From Archilochus colubris (taxonomy: Eukaryota; Chordata; Aves; Apodiformes; Trochilidae), in the NCBI GenBank assembly GCA_023079485.1, contig CM041084.1, positions 62,901,709-62,965,708 on the forward strand: DNA of 64,000 nucleotides, given 5' to 3'. Shown in pieces: positions 36,916 to 51,769 of this stretch. Position 1 is the first letter of the stretch, and each line of letters begins with the position of its first letter. The position numbers and the translations under genes are program-made. The notes beneath the pieces were generated by a model. That model searched no databases, was not told the origin of the DNA, and saw only the letters and a program-made list of their open reading frames with translations.

Positions 36916-39900
36916 AAGTAGACTGGCTGGCTACCAAAGCAGATTGTTAAAGACTGCACAAAGCTCCTGATATTTCTCCCTCAACTGCAATAAACATAAG
37001 AATTGAATGTGGACATAAATGTAAACCTAGACCACTTTTGCTGATAAAGCAAAGTCTTTGTACTAGCACAACTGCTGTTAACTGTAAGTACACAAAATAC
37101 TTAAATTTCATAAATTCTCCCATATTCAAAAGCTGACCTGCAGTCTGCCCGCGACAGCCAATGTGAACTGCACACTCAGCAGAATTGCACATTAAAGACA
37201 GAGGGGAAACAGATTATACTATAATACAAAATCAGACTGCTAGGAAAGTGGATAATTTGTGCAACTGTCAAATGCTTAGAGTATTTTGGGCACACTTCAC
37301 TACACCAGATTAAAACATACGTCTGCTGTGGTTCTCATCTGAAAAGCAGCACTCTGTAACAGGTTCGTGTTCTTTGCCTCTTTCATCATAGGCACAAGTA
37401 AAACCAGCACCTTCAGGACTCCCTCAGACTCCACTATTAAACTTTTATTTTGAATTAATTGAGGTTGCTCTGCTATTTGAAGATTTTTACATTTGCACAA
37501 GAGCACTGATAACTTGGAGGAGTGTGCGTGTGTGTATGGACATCATTTCTTTTAAAATTCTCTTGGGAAACTTCAGCTATGGATCTTGGCCATCAACATT
37601 CACACTTCTCAGAAGATAACTGAATCCTGATATAGTATTCTCAATTTAACTTATTTCTTGGCAATATATTTCTCCTTAGGTGCATACATGTTATACATGG
37701 ATTGTGTTTTAGCAGCGTTTAGCAGTGATTGTTAATGGCATATATTACTTTGGGCGACCCTATTTCCATGTTGGTTCATGCTCTGATACGCTGTAACCTC
37801 TTTGCAGGAAGACAACTCCAGGATGCACTTGTTCCAAACCCACTTTGTCCCCTGTTTTAGATTCCTTCCAATTTGAAGTCTACCATAACTGACCCATTAA
37901 GCATGAAATCCACCCTGGGATGTGACTAGCAACTCTGGAGTCTGTTTTACCATTATTATTTACATGGCTGTTATTAACAACAGCAAAATATTTCAATTTA
38001 CACTGCTAGCAAATTCAATTTTCACATCCATCTCAACAAAATTATGCATACAAATGTACATTTGCTCTTACATGCCGGGTTTCAAGACACAAAAATTGGA
38101 AGTGTATTTCATAGTTGGCCCCACGACATCTATACATAATAATGCAACTTTAAACTAAGCACAAATTTGTGGTAACCCAGTTTGCTTAGAGTTTCCTAGT
38201 ACTTTCATGACTAGTTTAATTTGTAAAAATAAAGAAAAAAGCTTATGATAAAAAATTATACCTATATTTCAAAGACCAAACTGTTGTGAGGTGTACAGTA
38301 GATCATGCTCACAGTATTTAAAACGTAAGTATCAATTAAGAATTTCTGGTGCTTCTACTTGGGGGTGCTTAAATTTGTGATTCATGTGAAAGGCCATCTC
38401 TAACAGCAAAAAAAATAAAAGACTTCCTGCAACAGAAATGTTAAGATTAAAAGCTGTGTCTTTGAGCTGAGAAATGAAGTGATTTTGCAGAGGAATTGCA
38501 CACACCCCATCTACTGGCTTTTCAGGAGACTGAGAGTTTTAACAGCTGCAAGGCAAGTTTACCTTGCATTGACATTATTTACTGAGCAATTCCTGAGAGA
38601 TCGGTGCTAGATGAAGGTACAGGAGACAACCACCTACCCTAGGTAGACACAAAGTGATCCAGAACTGACAAACCTGTTCTGAGCCTGCCATAGTAAAAAC
38701 ACAGGTCACAGCCTAAGAAAGTCACATAAACCATTAGAACATCTTGCACCTTACAACACAAGCATAACAGAGGAATGGGAGGAGAAAATATTCCCACTGG
38801 CAAAGGTCTTGGTTGTGCTGCCTGCCTGCTGGGGGGCCTGCCCTGCTGCCCTTAGACATAGTGGTAATGTCCTGCACACCAGATAGAAGGGGACAGACAC
38901 CCACCCAGAACAGAGATTTGGTCAGTGTTGCTGTGGTGCCACTAATGCAGCACCCAGGGAACAGAACCACTGTAATTTTTAACTCCAGAAGGCTGCATCA
39001 CACTTCATTAGAATTTATGACATACTCCAGTCACCAAGTCAAAAAGAGAACCCAAGTTTTGCTGTGGCAATCAGGATGCTTGATCGTGGCAAATCAAAGA
39101 ATCTGTTCAGCTCTCCTGGAAGCTATCCAAAGCCAGTGCCATCTCCCACTCCTCTAGAAGTCTGCAATGCTTTTAATAGCAGATGTCAAAAGTACTGAGA
39201 CTAAACCCAGTGCTAACAGCAGCTGGGAGCACTGATCGTTTTGCCACTGGAGTGCCAAATTGCAAGACTTTTTTTTCCCAATAAATTAGTAAAGTTAATA
39301 TCCCCACACTGCAATGCCAAGAATATCAAACAGCCAGTTTGCCTGTTCATTTCTAACTCCATAGTTGCAGGCAGGGGCTTGCAGAAGTCACCAGCAACAA
39401 CTGTGATGTGGATCTGTAGTCTGAGGAGACTAAATATATCTATGTATCTGCCAATACAGTCTTTATATCAATATGAAACTTTCATACTCCAGTAGGCGGT
39501 TACTGACAGCTGTATTGAGATACACGGTGGTCCATGCTGTGGAAGGGGGGAGCCTCAACCCTTTTCCACTTATGAAATACTCTAGATTTTAAATTAGTTT
39601 CTTTAGAAATCACCTCATATTCACACACCAGTGCTTTGTCACTCTGATGCATAATAGATACAATTTCTAGCAAAAAGCTGAAATCACAGAAATTTTATTT
39701 GCATATAGGGTCAGAGCAGTTTTGAAAACAGACTTCTCAGTTATCTGTGATGTTTGGAGGAACTCAGTGTTGCAGAAAGAAAATAATATTTTTCCTTCAT
39801 TTGCTACTGTCCTCATCATGGACCAAAGTCTGCTCTTGCATCCACTGCAACTTCAGCCTGGGCTGAGAGTGATATAATCCATTAAATGTCTGATTTTAAA

Positions 39901-42900
39901 GTAAGAGATAAAATTTATTTTGCAAATACTGTCTTTATGCAAAGCACTTGAAACAACCCTCTTTAGACGAGGCTACTGTTGCTGCTGACCCCCTGTTTCT
40001 CTTTTCTGTGCCAAAGCTGTGAAGGTATAGTAGGGTTTGAAGCTGTACACCAGCCAAGATGAGCACAGTGATGTGAAACTGGTATTTGTGTTTTGTCAGT
40101 GCTGGCAAAGGTGTGTCTGCACAAAGCTGTGATAACTGTCAGCACCTCAAAGCAATTGAGATCTTCGCTTGTCTGTGCGCCAGGCAATCTTAAGAGCTGC
40201 AGATCCCTCACCTCTAAGTGCTAATATCTCAATAACTTCAGCTATAAAAGCTTCCCAGATTAAAGGACCATATTAATCAACTTCTAGGAATATCCCACAG
40301 TTTGGATGACGCATTAATCCAGTGTTCAGTTTCTCCTGGACACAAAGGCATCCTAAAGGTCTTAAAGCTCAGCCCTTTTTCAGCTCCAACTGGAGCAGGA
40401 CCAAGAGTGCTGTGCTGGCACCAGACCCACTGCAGTGCCAGAGCATTTCAGAAACTAATCCAATCGCTGGGGTGGAGTTTTTAGGAACCCTTTACAGAAG
40501 GCACCTCTGCCAACAAGGTTCAACAAGGTTTCTGCCGGTGACTTGAGAAGACATATTGAATGTCAACTGGTATGTTTATCTTCTTTAAATGCTGAACTTC
40601 CTTTCAAACAACATCTAATAGGGCAGATTACTGGTTTAATATTAATGGAAAATGATCAAAAGGCCGTAGATTATTTGGCTGGTTTACCTGAAAAACTTTT
40701 CCTGCTTTAGTTTCCATGCAAAAATATATCAGAAGAGTATTCCTATTGGTTTGGAGTCTATAAACTAGGTTTTTAAGGAGATGGGGAAAAACTAAATCTA
40801 AAACCAGCCTGTATTAAAAATGGCAGAACTCCCCGACCAATTTAAGGATGAGCTCCACATATTTTTCACAAGAGCAACTTTAAAAAATAAAACTTAGGAA
40901 CCTATGCTATACAAGGACATTTGAAAATGCAATTCCTTATTGGCAAAAGGCTGATTCTTACCAGTTGCCATCACAGTTCACTTTGCTAGGGACAAAAGTG
41001 GCTGGCAAGCTGGTGGAAAAAAAGGAATAAGTAAATACTGGCATTTTAAGCACTTGTCTCTGAGCAAAGATAAACAGCAATGGTCAAATAACAAACAGCC
41101 AGTGCTCTCTCCATGTTTATTTGAAGGCATAGTAGCTGGGAACCACCTGGATCAAGGCTGTCAATTCATTTAAATGCATAAATGCTTTCATGATTTCAAG
41201 GCAGAACAAGTATCTTTTTGTCTGCACACTTTTTAGGAAACACGAGCAGTAACTACAGAGCAGAGCATAGATGCCTATTAACAAGCCCAACAACAATTAC
41301 TGCTATGTCTAAGAACCAACAAAAAAAAACCCCATACCAGTGTATTCCAAAGGCATTCGCTCACAAAGCAAACTCACTCCACGCAAGCCCAAGCAAAGAA
41401 ACCTGATAGTATCTCATGATTTATGTTTTCTCAGCGGGTTGTACTGGGTCCTCCAGATTCCGGGCTTGCCTTTGAAAGCAATTAAGTTTCTAGCACTTCT
41501 GGGAGTGACAAAATCTCTCACTATGAAAACCTGCACACAGCACTCTGGCTGAGTCTGCAGCCTGACAGACTGAAACAGCAGCACTAAGAAAGGTGTGAAT
41601 TTCCTCCTCCTAAGTCATCTGGGAGCATTAGTTGGTGAAGGGCCATCTCTAAACTTTGACGCTATTTCCAAATTATGTCTTTGTCCTGTACCCAAATTGC
41701 CAGCTGCTACTGAGACTTGGAGAACATTTGCAAAGCCCCCTCAGCATGGAAAGAAAAATCCCTTTCCTCACCAGCCTGCACACAGGAAACTCTGCAAGTT
41801 CAGCTAGTGTGAACTATTCTAATTACTCAGCAAGACAGAGTACCCCTACTTACATTACAGCACGTCCAGAAACCGCAGCAAATCCTGGGTCCTGCTGTGC
41901 TACACACTGCACAAACACACATTAGGAAATGGCGCCTGCTCCATAGAGTTTACAACTTGCAGAGAGGACTCTACACCTAAGGGAGAGCAAGGGCAAGAAG
42001 TGTATAGGAGTGAGCAACAGGCGTTTCACACAACTGGTGTGTTAATGCTGCTTCTGGATTTTAACTGTACCAGAATTCTGTCTGATCAAAAAATCCATCT
42101 GTGATATGCCCCTGGCTGAATAAACCAAACAGAATAGCAGCAAAGTCAGACAACTAAACACCCTGGCCCCAGCAATAAAAGCCTCAACGTTGTCCTAAAC
42201 CAGACTGTCTGGACAAGGCACAGCATCTTTAGCTCCTCAAAAAATTTAAAAAAAACACAGCAAAGCTATTTCCCTTCACTGCTTATTCTTGCTGTCCTAC
42301 AGACAGCAACAAGCTTGTGAATCCAGAGCAAGAGTGGTGAGATGGGCTGACAAACCAGGCAGGAAGGGCGTACGCTGCAGGAGCTGCCCAGACACTGGAT
42401 TTTAGCCCTAAGTGAAGGCGGAAGGGTGACTCCTTCCAGGCAGGGTGGTGAACCTCCTCTTGCTTACTGCAAGGCACCTTAGCCTAAGAGTGCAAACTAG
42501 GGTGGTTACTAAAGGGGTTGCTCTTACACAGGGAGGTCACATGTCATTTACTCCGTGGCAAGCACGCTTTTTAAAGCAAAGGCTTTTTTCGCATGCCAAC
42601 TTACTTCTGTGGCTTAAGACCCTGCATACTTGGTTTTCAGAGCTCCTGAATCCTCGTAACTCCAAATGAAATTAGCTGGAACGATACATGCTCAGCACCC
42701 TGGAAAATTACCAACAAGTGGGTTCCAATCTTTTTATTTTTCACTTACCAGTGTAGCCATTTCCTCTGTTATACATTAAGACACCCAACCCCTTCCAACA
42801 CTGTGCAAGGAAGAGACAGATAATTTCAAACAGCATAATTTTCAAAATTATTTAAACCTATTTATGAGAATTAACTGGGCTCTGTTTCCTCACTGACAAC

Positions 42901-43599
42901 ATTTGTGGTTTCATAGCTGCATTTTCTTGTCTCTCTCACTCACTTGTTGCTATGCAAGGACTTACAAATACAGGCAAATAAATTGACATACGAGGGAGAC
43001 TTGCAAAAAAAATGACCAAATGTGACTTTTGATCAGATTTAGAAAATGGTAAGGTAGAAAAAAACATTTTCCCTCCTACATCCTTCAGTTAAATGTTGTA
43101 GTCCTTTTTAACAATCAGAAGCATGCACTTTCAGAGACAGAAAAGTCCTTAAAGGAGTGTACTGGCAGAAGTGTAAGATGCTTTAATGTCCCTTAAGACT
43201 TTTTTAAAGGGCTTTAAAATCTTTGGACAGAAAGCATTGAGCAACTACAAACTTGGTAACTAACAGTTCTTTACACATACAAACATATACAGCCACGTAA
43301 AATGTTAAGAACTAGGAAATACTAGAAATAAGGCCAATTGTGCAACATTTCATCATCTTTCTCAATTTTATGATCACACAGGTTTTGTTTCCCCACCACA
43401 AATTGTGGTATAGTAGAGCTAGTTTACTGAATAAGCAACACCTCTTTCTCACTATTAAAAAGGGTTCTACAACTCATGCTTTAAAGACAGAACGAGTTTT
43501 TCCCTATAGGTTATTTCCTGGCTGTCATCATATTACCTAGCTGCCTGATATACTAAAATTAGCACATGTTAGCAACACCGCTATAAGAGGGTTTTTTCC
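36916..43599. other. Non-coding stretch, no gene seen
   Basis: Open frames do not exceed about 114 codons. AT-rich patches occur at 37920-38280. No recognisable mobile element, RNA gene or coding domain. Confidence 0.5.
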
Positions 43600-43668
43600 C
43601 CATCCCACAGACAGAACTGAGATTCAAAGAGACTCAGGCTGTGGACAAAGGTCCCTTCCAAACCCAGC
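43600..43668 (-). repeat. Possible MIR-type SINE fragment
   Basis: 'catcccacagacagaactga', 'gattcaaagagactcagg' and 'gtggacaaaggtccc' follow the MIR core in reverse complement ('cattttacagatgaggaaac', 'tgaggcacagagagattaag', 'cttgcccaaggtca'). It is short and worn. The 'ggtcccttccaaacccagct' that follows could instead be read as an old CR1 3' end, so the family is uncertain. Confidence 0.35.
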
Positions 43669-46600
43669 TATGCTGCTTGATGAGTTTTTCCTCCTACACA
43701 CTTGCTTAGCACCAGCTGCCCCTCTTCCTGTGATGACTGTCTCCCTTCAGAAGTGCTAGCAGCCTGGTGTAAAAGCATTTCGTAATCCATTATGGTGAAA
43801 ATAAACTAGAGCAGATACAAACTGCTCTTTACACTCTCTTCTCTTAACCCTGCTTTACCTCCTACCACCTGGGGAGCTCAGAAGAGGCCAAAGAGGATAA
43901 TTTCCAAGGGAAGGGGTAGTGATTACATTGAAGCTTGTGCTGACACAAGTGGACCCAAAAGAAGACATCTGCACATAGCTACAGGTCAAAATCGTTACCA
44001 GAACTAAAACTTCTAAATGCAAACAGACCTTTTTGATTAGACACTGAGGTAACTGCAAGCAGGAGCAGAGAACTGGAGCACAAGTGAATCAAAATGGATG
44101 GTTCAGACACATTATTTGCACTCGCAGACACATACCAGCAGCAAAGGGACAGCAAGACTAAGCAGTACAAACAAGTGGAAATACATGTGTTCACAGGAGG
44201 CACTGCTGCCAGCAAGATACTTGTTGCATCCTCATGTTGGAGGTTGCTTTTCTACCTCAGAGCTGCTCAAACAAACTGCATGGATGCTCCTCATTCACCT
44301 CAGTGAGAAGTAACTCAACTTTGAAGACACTTAGCAGAAGTTTAAGCTAAACTGTGTGGTTTCAGACCACAGTTTTTGCATTGATGCAGAAGGGAGAGCA
44401 CTTGCATACTTCAGTCTCCTGTTTCAGGAGGGCTACAAGGATGTATACAGAACTTGGGCTACCAAAACCAACCAAAAGGTGCAGTGGTATTCTATTCCTC
44501 ACGAGACAGCGCAGGCAGCACAAAAATGCAGCGTGAGGAATCATAAAGTCCATCCCAATGTACAGAACAAACATTTCCCTCTGCCCTTCTCTTCTGTGAT
44601 TTCAGTCCTTCTGCTTCCCTCCTCAGATTCTTTTACCCCATTTTCCTCATTAATCTTCACCTTAATCCCAACCCCATCATATAGTCCATCCCTGACAGTC
44701 ACACCAGCTCCAAAATGCTGTGGCCATACTTGGTGCTTGCAGCCATAACCTCCCACATCTCCCTGGGGAACAGCTATTACATGTTCCCCAACACTTCTTC
44801 TGAACACATCTTCCATCCATCCCATCCTTCTGCTCCATCCTGTCTGGGCTACCAATAGCTTTGCTGAAAACATGAGAGGACAACTTTCTTCCTCTTCCTT
44901 CCTATGCCTAGGACCACAGCAATCCTCAGAAGACAGATGAAGCAATATTAAAACAAGGTCTTTAGCTTTCAAGCACAGCATATTCAGTGCAGCACTAACA
45001 AGTTCCCACCGTGTAGATACAAAATGAGAAATTTCTGAGTTCATACACTGACTGATTGTGTAAAATATTCCTGCAAATAGGAAGGCAGATTTGTAGCACC
45101 AGGGTAACTCTAGAGCCAAATTTAAGATATATGTCCCCAGATATGAAGGTGCTACACAGCTACTCAGTGGAAGAGCTGGCCTATTTTTAAAAAACGTACA
45201 AAAATCCAGGTTTTTTTATCTTGTTCTCAAGAAAACCTGAATCATTCATGTTAAAATGCAAAAAGGAAAAAAATGAACAGGAAACTGACACCGAGTTTGG
45301 TAAAATGTCAGTTTAAAAGGTTATTTTAAACTGGAAAAAACACTAAATGTTGTGTAATGCTGATTGTAGGCAATTCAACCAGCTTTTCTTATACTGCTTG
45401 CTATTTCCTACAGTTATTACTGAGAAAGTCCCTTAAACAAATCCATGACATAGAATAAAACTGAAATATTACAGGCTCCAGTGATGTCTGGACATACCGC
45501 AACAGGAGAAATACAGACTGTAATAACAAGGCACTAGATGGTGAATTTGGAAGACAACACATTGTTGTGTGCAGAGATTTTTTGATTCTGTCAGGAAATC
45601 CAAGTGTCAGAGTCACAGCCTATTTACAAAAATTAGGAGGAAGCACTGATTGGTTTCTATTGGGACAACATTGATATTCACCCTATAATCAAACAACTGT
45701 TCCTAGGACTGGAATCAAGAGCAAACTCTGATCATTACAGCTCAGCAGACACAGAAAGGCAGCAAGAAAATTTACTTGATACATAACCTTCACCATTTAA
45801 GAGTCAGATGATTCAGCTGTAAGAAAACAAAATTACTTTAAAACTTTTAGTTCTTTCTTCATAAAATACATAGCTTTTCAACAGATGACTCTAATGTGAA
45901 AGTTTGTGGCCTTTGCTGGGCAGGCTGGATTCTGATCCACTATGCAAATGACTCAAGTGTTTTTCGTTTTTTAGGGTGGCAGTTGCACTCCTGAACCTTC
46001 TGCAGATGGGATCACCACTGCTGCTGAGCCTCACAAGAAAAAAGCAATGGCATGAAACTTTTTCCCCAAAGTTGATGCCACCCAGTTTTACATCATGACA
46101 GAGAGAAGAGTTGTAAGGTTGCTTTCTCCTCACGTAACTCTTCAGAAATAGAGGCAAAAGGTCTGACTTTCTAATTTTACTGAAAAAGAGGTAGGTAGGT
46201 AGATTATCCCATGAAACCTTGCAAATCTGTGCCTTGCACATGATCTTTCCAAGACTGATGATAGGCCTTTCAGACTGTAAGAAAGATGTACAAACAGAGG
46301 AAGGAAGAAAAATGCAAAACAGGTCCCACTTACATGGGATCTTTCCCTTTGTTGGATGGGATCCTCCTATCACAACAAACTTAAGGGCCTTGGTGCTTAC
46401 TACTTACTCTCCTCCCTACAACAAGAGGCAAAACACGTGTTGGCAGGAATGATTTAAAAAACAGAAAAGTCTTAAGGACAGCAGGCAAGCAGCCTCCAAA
46501 TGCAAGAGTGGAGCAGAGCTACAGATGAGCTGGTATCTCATATGCTGGAGAAGCCTGAGAACTGAGAACAGGTCTTTGAAGGGTTTTAACACTTCGGAGA

Positions 46601-49039
46601 CTTCCTGAAAGCCTCTTAAGAGAAGAGTCAAGAAATCTAAGCCCCACTGTATGTACAACACAAGCTTTGTCATGTTGAGGTGTCTTCAAACCACAAACCC
46701 CACTTATTTCTAGCAGTAAATATAAAAATACCTGATTTTTACTCCTGATAATAGACTACACCAACACTGGGAGAGTATGAAGCACTACTGCCATATCTAC
46801 TTAACCATTATAAGAGCTGCAGCATGAAGAAAGCCTTTATCTTTTAACACAACTAGACACAGTTGCTGCCTACTGCATTAAGTTGGACTCCTTGGCTCTC
46901 ACTTACATGAACAAACAAGCTTTAAAAACATTAAAGTCTTGTCTTCTGCATTCAACCATTATATACATCTATTACATAGTCCAAGCTGAACTTCCTCCTC
47001 CAGTGGACAGGTAAATATACGTGGGGAAAAAACCAAATATATGCAGTACAGGTTATCAGGCTTTCCTGAAGAGCTAAGCAAGATCAAAGCAGCAGCAAGG
47101 AGAATGGAAACCTTCCTCCAACTGGAGATGAAATGAAACTGAGCCAAACCAAGAGTGCTTTAGCAGTCTCATAGTGGGGTCTCTGGTTGGAGAGCTCCAT
47201 TTTTCTACATGGTGCATGTATCTTCAGTAGCTGCAACCTGGCGCGAGTGCCAAGCTGAGCAACGGGTTCACCCAAATGCTCTCAATACCAAGAACTGATG
47301 CAAGAAAAAGCAAACCAAGTTCAAACATACACTTATTTTCTGAAAAGGAGTAACTCTTCAGATCACAAGACAAGACACAGATGTGCATGGCCTGACTTTT
47401 ATTTCATGGGCCATGCTGGAGTTAATTCTGATTCACATGAGTTTTGGACACCCTATTTAACAAGATCTATAACTGTCAGTGTAAGGTACTTAAGTCAATA
47501 GCTGAGGAAGTTAAGCAGTAACAACTCACCCTCCACACCATTAAAATCATCCTGATTTTCCTTTCAGCTTTCCAGGAAAACCAGCAATAAAGACCTCTCT
47601 CATGCTGACAATTTATCAGTCTCTAGACTATGCAGCAAGTCCCCATCATGTTCCCCTTTGGCTAGCAGAGCAGTGAATATTTGTGGAAAAATACTCCACT
47701 GACCAGTGAAGAAATTCAGGGCAAGAAAATAGTCCAGAATTACCTGGCCTATATCCAGCCCTCCCTACAGCTTTATGAAGAACATTAGGAAAAGAGATAC
47801 ATATTTTGATTTGAGAGATCCAGTGTCCTAAGGACAGCATGAAAGAAGCGTGGACTGTCAAAGGGTGTGAGTAAGATTTCCATCAACACAATTCACATCA
47901 GATAGTGCTTTGGTACAAACCCATGTGAGTTTCTCTAGATTGAGAAGCAAGACCAGCTTACATTAGAAGAGAATGGGCCTTCCTGTATCTTATGAAACAC
48001 AACTATTTAATGTTTAGAGGGTTACTGACTTGCCACAACAGATATCTTAAAACATTAGTAAGGTTGGAATGGGAAATCTCAAGGGACAGCCTACCCAGCA
48101 CACCTGAGACAGGCACAGGGATGGAGAGCAAAGGCCTCTGAAGAACTGGGAGATGTTCTGGATTGAGTATGCATCTGGGAGGAGCATCACTGAGTCTGAG
48201 ATCACACTGGATGGGCTCTTTCCCTCTCCCAGCTAACTTGGAGAAGGCTTGAGCAAGATCGGAGTCACCATTCATGGAACACAAGGGAGAACTCCCTCGT
48301 CAGGAAAAACAGCCCAGGATTAGCCTCCACTTCCATACTGTAAAACAGCTTTGAAAAGCTGTAGAGAGAGGAAGGAGACGTGGGATAAATGGCTTCATTT
48401 GTTACCCATACTTTTGTTACAGGCTTGGGTTTTTTTAGACATCTTAGCAAGCAAAGAGAAAGACAGAGAAAAAATTAATAAAATGTGTCATCTGAAGGTT
48501 GGAGTCTCCTGACAACTGACACCTAAACTCAGAAGGCAAGGCAGTAGCTGACAGAGAAAGAAGGAGGAAATAAAAAGGAATTTGCAAAAGTGGAAGCTTC
48601 CTGGAAAAACATCGTCACTTCATACTGTTTTGAAACAACAAAGCAATACAGCCAAGTGCAGAAGCAAAATGCTTGGTGTGCACTCCAAGTCAGATGCTTG
48701 GACTTTAGGAACCGATACCCAGACTGAAGTCTGCTCCTCAGCCTTGGGGCAAATTTAACTCTTTGAAGCAGTAACTTAGAGGTAGAAACTGTTAAGTGAC
48801 AGTGTCATGGACTCTAAAGGCCTAAACGCTTCTCAACAAGAATGTGATTTAGCTGAGGTAACCAAGATGTGACCATGCTGGAAAAACAGGAGCAGACAGA
48901 GCAACTGAGTAACGCTGGCATCAAATAAAAACCACTGGGGAAGGATCCAAGCAGAAGGATGACCACAAGGATACAATCGTTGCCTAGGATCTGGGAAATT
49001 GATGAAGTCAAAGCTTAACATCACTGAGGTCCCATGAGT
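43669..49039. other. Non-coding stretch containing the longest intact minus-strand open frame
   Basis: The frame 44541-45119 (minus, 192 codons) is tied for longest in the window. Its translation has no recognisable domain, its C-terminal third is E/K/R-rich because the plus strand there is pyrimidine-rich, and it overlaps a 130-codon open frame on the plus strand. I do not call it a gene. Other frames (45891-46373 minus, 160 codons) are equally anonymous. A (GTAG)n-like run of four units lies near 46190. Confidence 0.45.
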
Positions 49040-49150
49040 CCTTTACCCTTCCCATATCTCATCTGCAAAACAGAGGTAAGAGCAATTGTCTAGCTCATAC
49101 AAAACTGTAGCAAACTGTAAAGGAGTGCAGAGCACTCAAAAGATGGGCTC
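49040..49150 (+). repeat. MIR-type SINE fossil (core and tail)
   Basis: 'cccatatctcatctgcaaaa', 'cagaggtaagagcaattgtc' and 'tagctcatac' match the MIR stretch 'tttcctcatctgtaaaatgg', 'ggataatagtacctacctca'. The following 'gtaaaggagtgcagagcact' fits the 'gtaaagcgctttag' tail. The tRNA-like head is not recognisable to the left. Confidence 0.5.
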
Positions 49151-51769
49151 ACAGCTCAGGGAAAAATGTCTCACCTTGCAACCGAAGCCTCTGCCTGCCA
49201 AAGAAACTTAATTTTTGAAGTGGTTGTGCCCCACGACAGAAGCGTCCTTAAAAATTAATACATACGCTTAATCCCTGGGGCAGAGTCTGTGTGTGTGAGA
49301 TTTTCTGTTTCCATTGGCATTACAGCATTCAAGTAATTTCCTTGTTTTCATTATTTTCTCACCATTTCAATTATCCATGTTTAGATTTATTGTTGAAGGG
49401 ACCACATCCATCAAAGTTCTTCTTTCATATTTCTGAAACATGAAATTCTCACTTAGGCACAGCATGAAGGATTTCCAAGCACAAGGCCCTTTGCATATAA
49501 AAAAATCGGCAGGCTTTAACATCTTAACTGCTTTTAACAGACTATAAGATCTTATACATTAGGAGTTCTCTAGGTAACATTATCCATAGGAAAATACTGT
49601 GGGAAAAGAGAAGACCTGAAAAGGCTGTGAAACAGGGAAATGTAGTCATATGATGTAAGCATATGATTATAGAACTCGGAAAAACAAAATTCTTGCCTAT
49701 AGTATTCATCAGTTACAAACTCAAGCTGCCTCAAATAAAGGTAGGAAACAAAGAATCTGACTGAGCTATGTCTCTGTGATTTCATAACATAAAATTAATG
49801 GTAGTACGTAATTAGTCAGATCACTCTTTTGTAGTCTTCCTTATTAAGTCACAAACTCATGAAAATTATTTTCTTCCACTACTTGCACTAAGGATCTGCT
49901 TGAAGGGAAGTCTTTGGCGAGTTCCTCAGCTTAATACTTATCTAGCAAATGCACTGGTTTACTAAGGAGAGAGGAACAAAAAAATCTAAAAAAATTCTGA
50001 CATGAAATAACATATGTTAGGCCAGAAATACATAGTTAAAAAATACCAATGGTAGAACAAAAATATCTCTTCAATCATTTATCTTATCAAATTATCTGGT
50101 TTTTCTTTTCAGGATCCATGCTTCTCATAGCTGAATGTTTCTTCTGCTTGCACTTGGGTCTCCCAGAGCCTCCTTCCACTGAGACAAAAATATGTCTTTT
50201 TTTCATCTGTGTTATTAGCAATCAAACAAATTGGGTTTATTTCCTTTTTTCTCAATTAGTTTTCTCGAGTCTTGCCTGCTGTTTATCTCAAAGTAAAAGC
50301 TAGTCAGTGCTTATAACTTTCTTCTTTTATTAAGTATACAAATGAAAAGCAATGTTACCTCTTAAACAAATATTCAAGGCAAATGCAGAAAACCCATCAA
50401 AAGTTACCTGCCAAAACAAGAGTATGTTGCTGGTAAAAGTCAATTAATACTGTATCTTTTGCAACATGCTAGCATTTTGGTGTAGTTACTCCAATAATTA
50501 ACAGATGACAGTTTAGTTTAAAAACGGGCAGTTTATAATGAGTGACTTATCTACACTGTTCAACCATCTGATCCGTCTCAAGGTCACTGCCTTCAGTAAC
50601 TGGGTAACAATTACATCATCTACTATGGGATGACAATTACATCATTGATCAATACCTGAGATCTAAATGTTACCAACAAATTCATGTTAGGGATGAGTTA
50701 CAACTGGGCAGATACCACAAAATGAAACTCCTGTTTGGTTCAACCCACATCCCCATTAAGATTACATTAAAAAAACTATCAACTCTATTATGATTATTTG
50801 TAGTACAGTGCAAACTGAGAGCTAAGTAAAGACGGGGTGGAGAAGGTGCCACAGCAGCATGGCCTCTGCAAAGGCAGAGAAGATGGTCTTTGCTTTGACA
50901 GGCTCACAGCAGCCTGAAATGACAAGAGTAACGAGGGTGGAGGAAAGAGGTGTAAGCAGATGGCAGCAGACCACATGTTATTTCTGTAAGCTTTTGGTGG
51001 CAGTGCAGTGTGAAGCACAGTCACATGTTCACGTTCAACAGCAGTAAGTGTTTTAAGCTATTTTAGTTTCCTCTGCCTTGAAACAGACCTGGAGCAATCA
51101 AGCAGCAAGCTACTGCATCTCAGTGGAAGATGTGCAACTTACTGGACAGCTCTTTAGTCTTCTGCTCCTCTGCAGCTCATTTGGGAGTTGAGCATGAGAA
51201 TGCGTTCAGTGAGGAAAAAAATCAGTAGAATGGAAGGAAAGTGAGGAAAGGTCCAAACGAAAGAGGACAGACGAGCTGGTTAAGAGGTGGGTTGAGCAGA
51301 AGAGACACAGGGAAGAGGAGAAAGCTAAACTAAACAACAAATCAGCTTAGGGTATAGGAGGTCTATCTACAGGCTGAGCCCAGAGTCTGTCTCGTGGCTG
51401 CTTTTGCCACTGTGCTTTTTGTCTGGTTCAAATCTTCAGGAAGGAGGAAGTCCCTCACTCCCCCTATGGGAGTCTGTTAAAAGATGTGGAGATTGCTTTG
51501 CCCACTTGCACTTATCCAGGACTCAAGCAGCCCCTGAGACTTCAGAAGCCCAAGCAGAGCCCCACTACAATGTTTCAGCAAAATCTCCTAGAGTAAGATT
51601 CTACAGAGTGTTGATAACTCACCCATGGGGAGATGTATCACATGCAGTAGTACCTAGAGGCACTGACATACTTGGCTTCTACACAGGCATACATTGAACT
51701 CCTGTCTCAAATACAAAGAGCAAATACATGGAACAGGAGTCCCAGGGAGACAGAATACTAAGCTGACAT
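49151..51769. other. Non-coding stretch, no gene seen
   Basis: Open frames do not exceed 97 codons. It is AT-rich between 49300 and 50800 and more mixed after that. No recognisable element. Confidence 0.5.

Noticed and set aside
42680..42725. 'atgctcagcaccctggaaaa', resembling a phrase of an ancient reptile repeat
   Set aside because: One short phrase with no neighbouring blocks in the expected order.
43658..43680. 'ggtcccttccaaacccagct' as a CR1 3' end
   Set aside because: No terminal octamer repeats follow, and the preceding sequence reads better as a MIR core.
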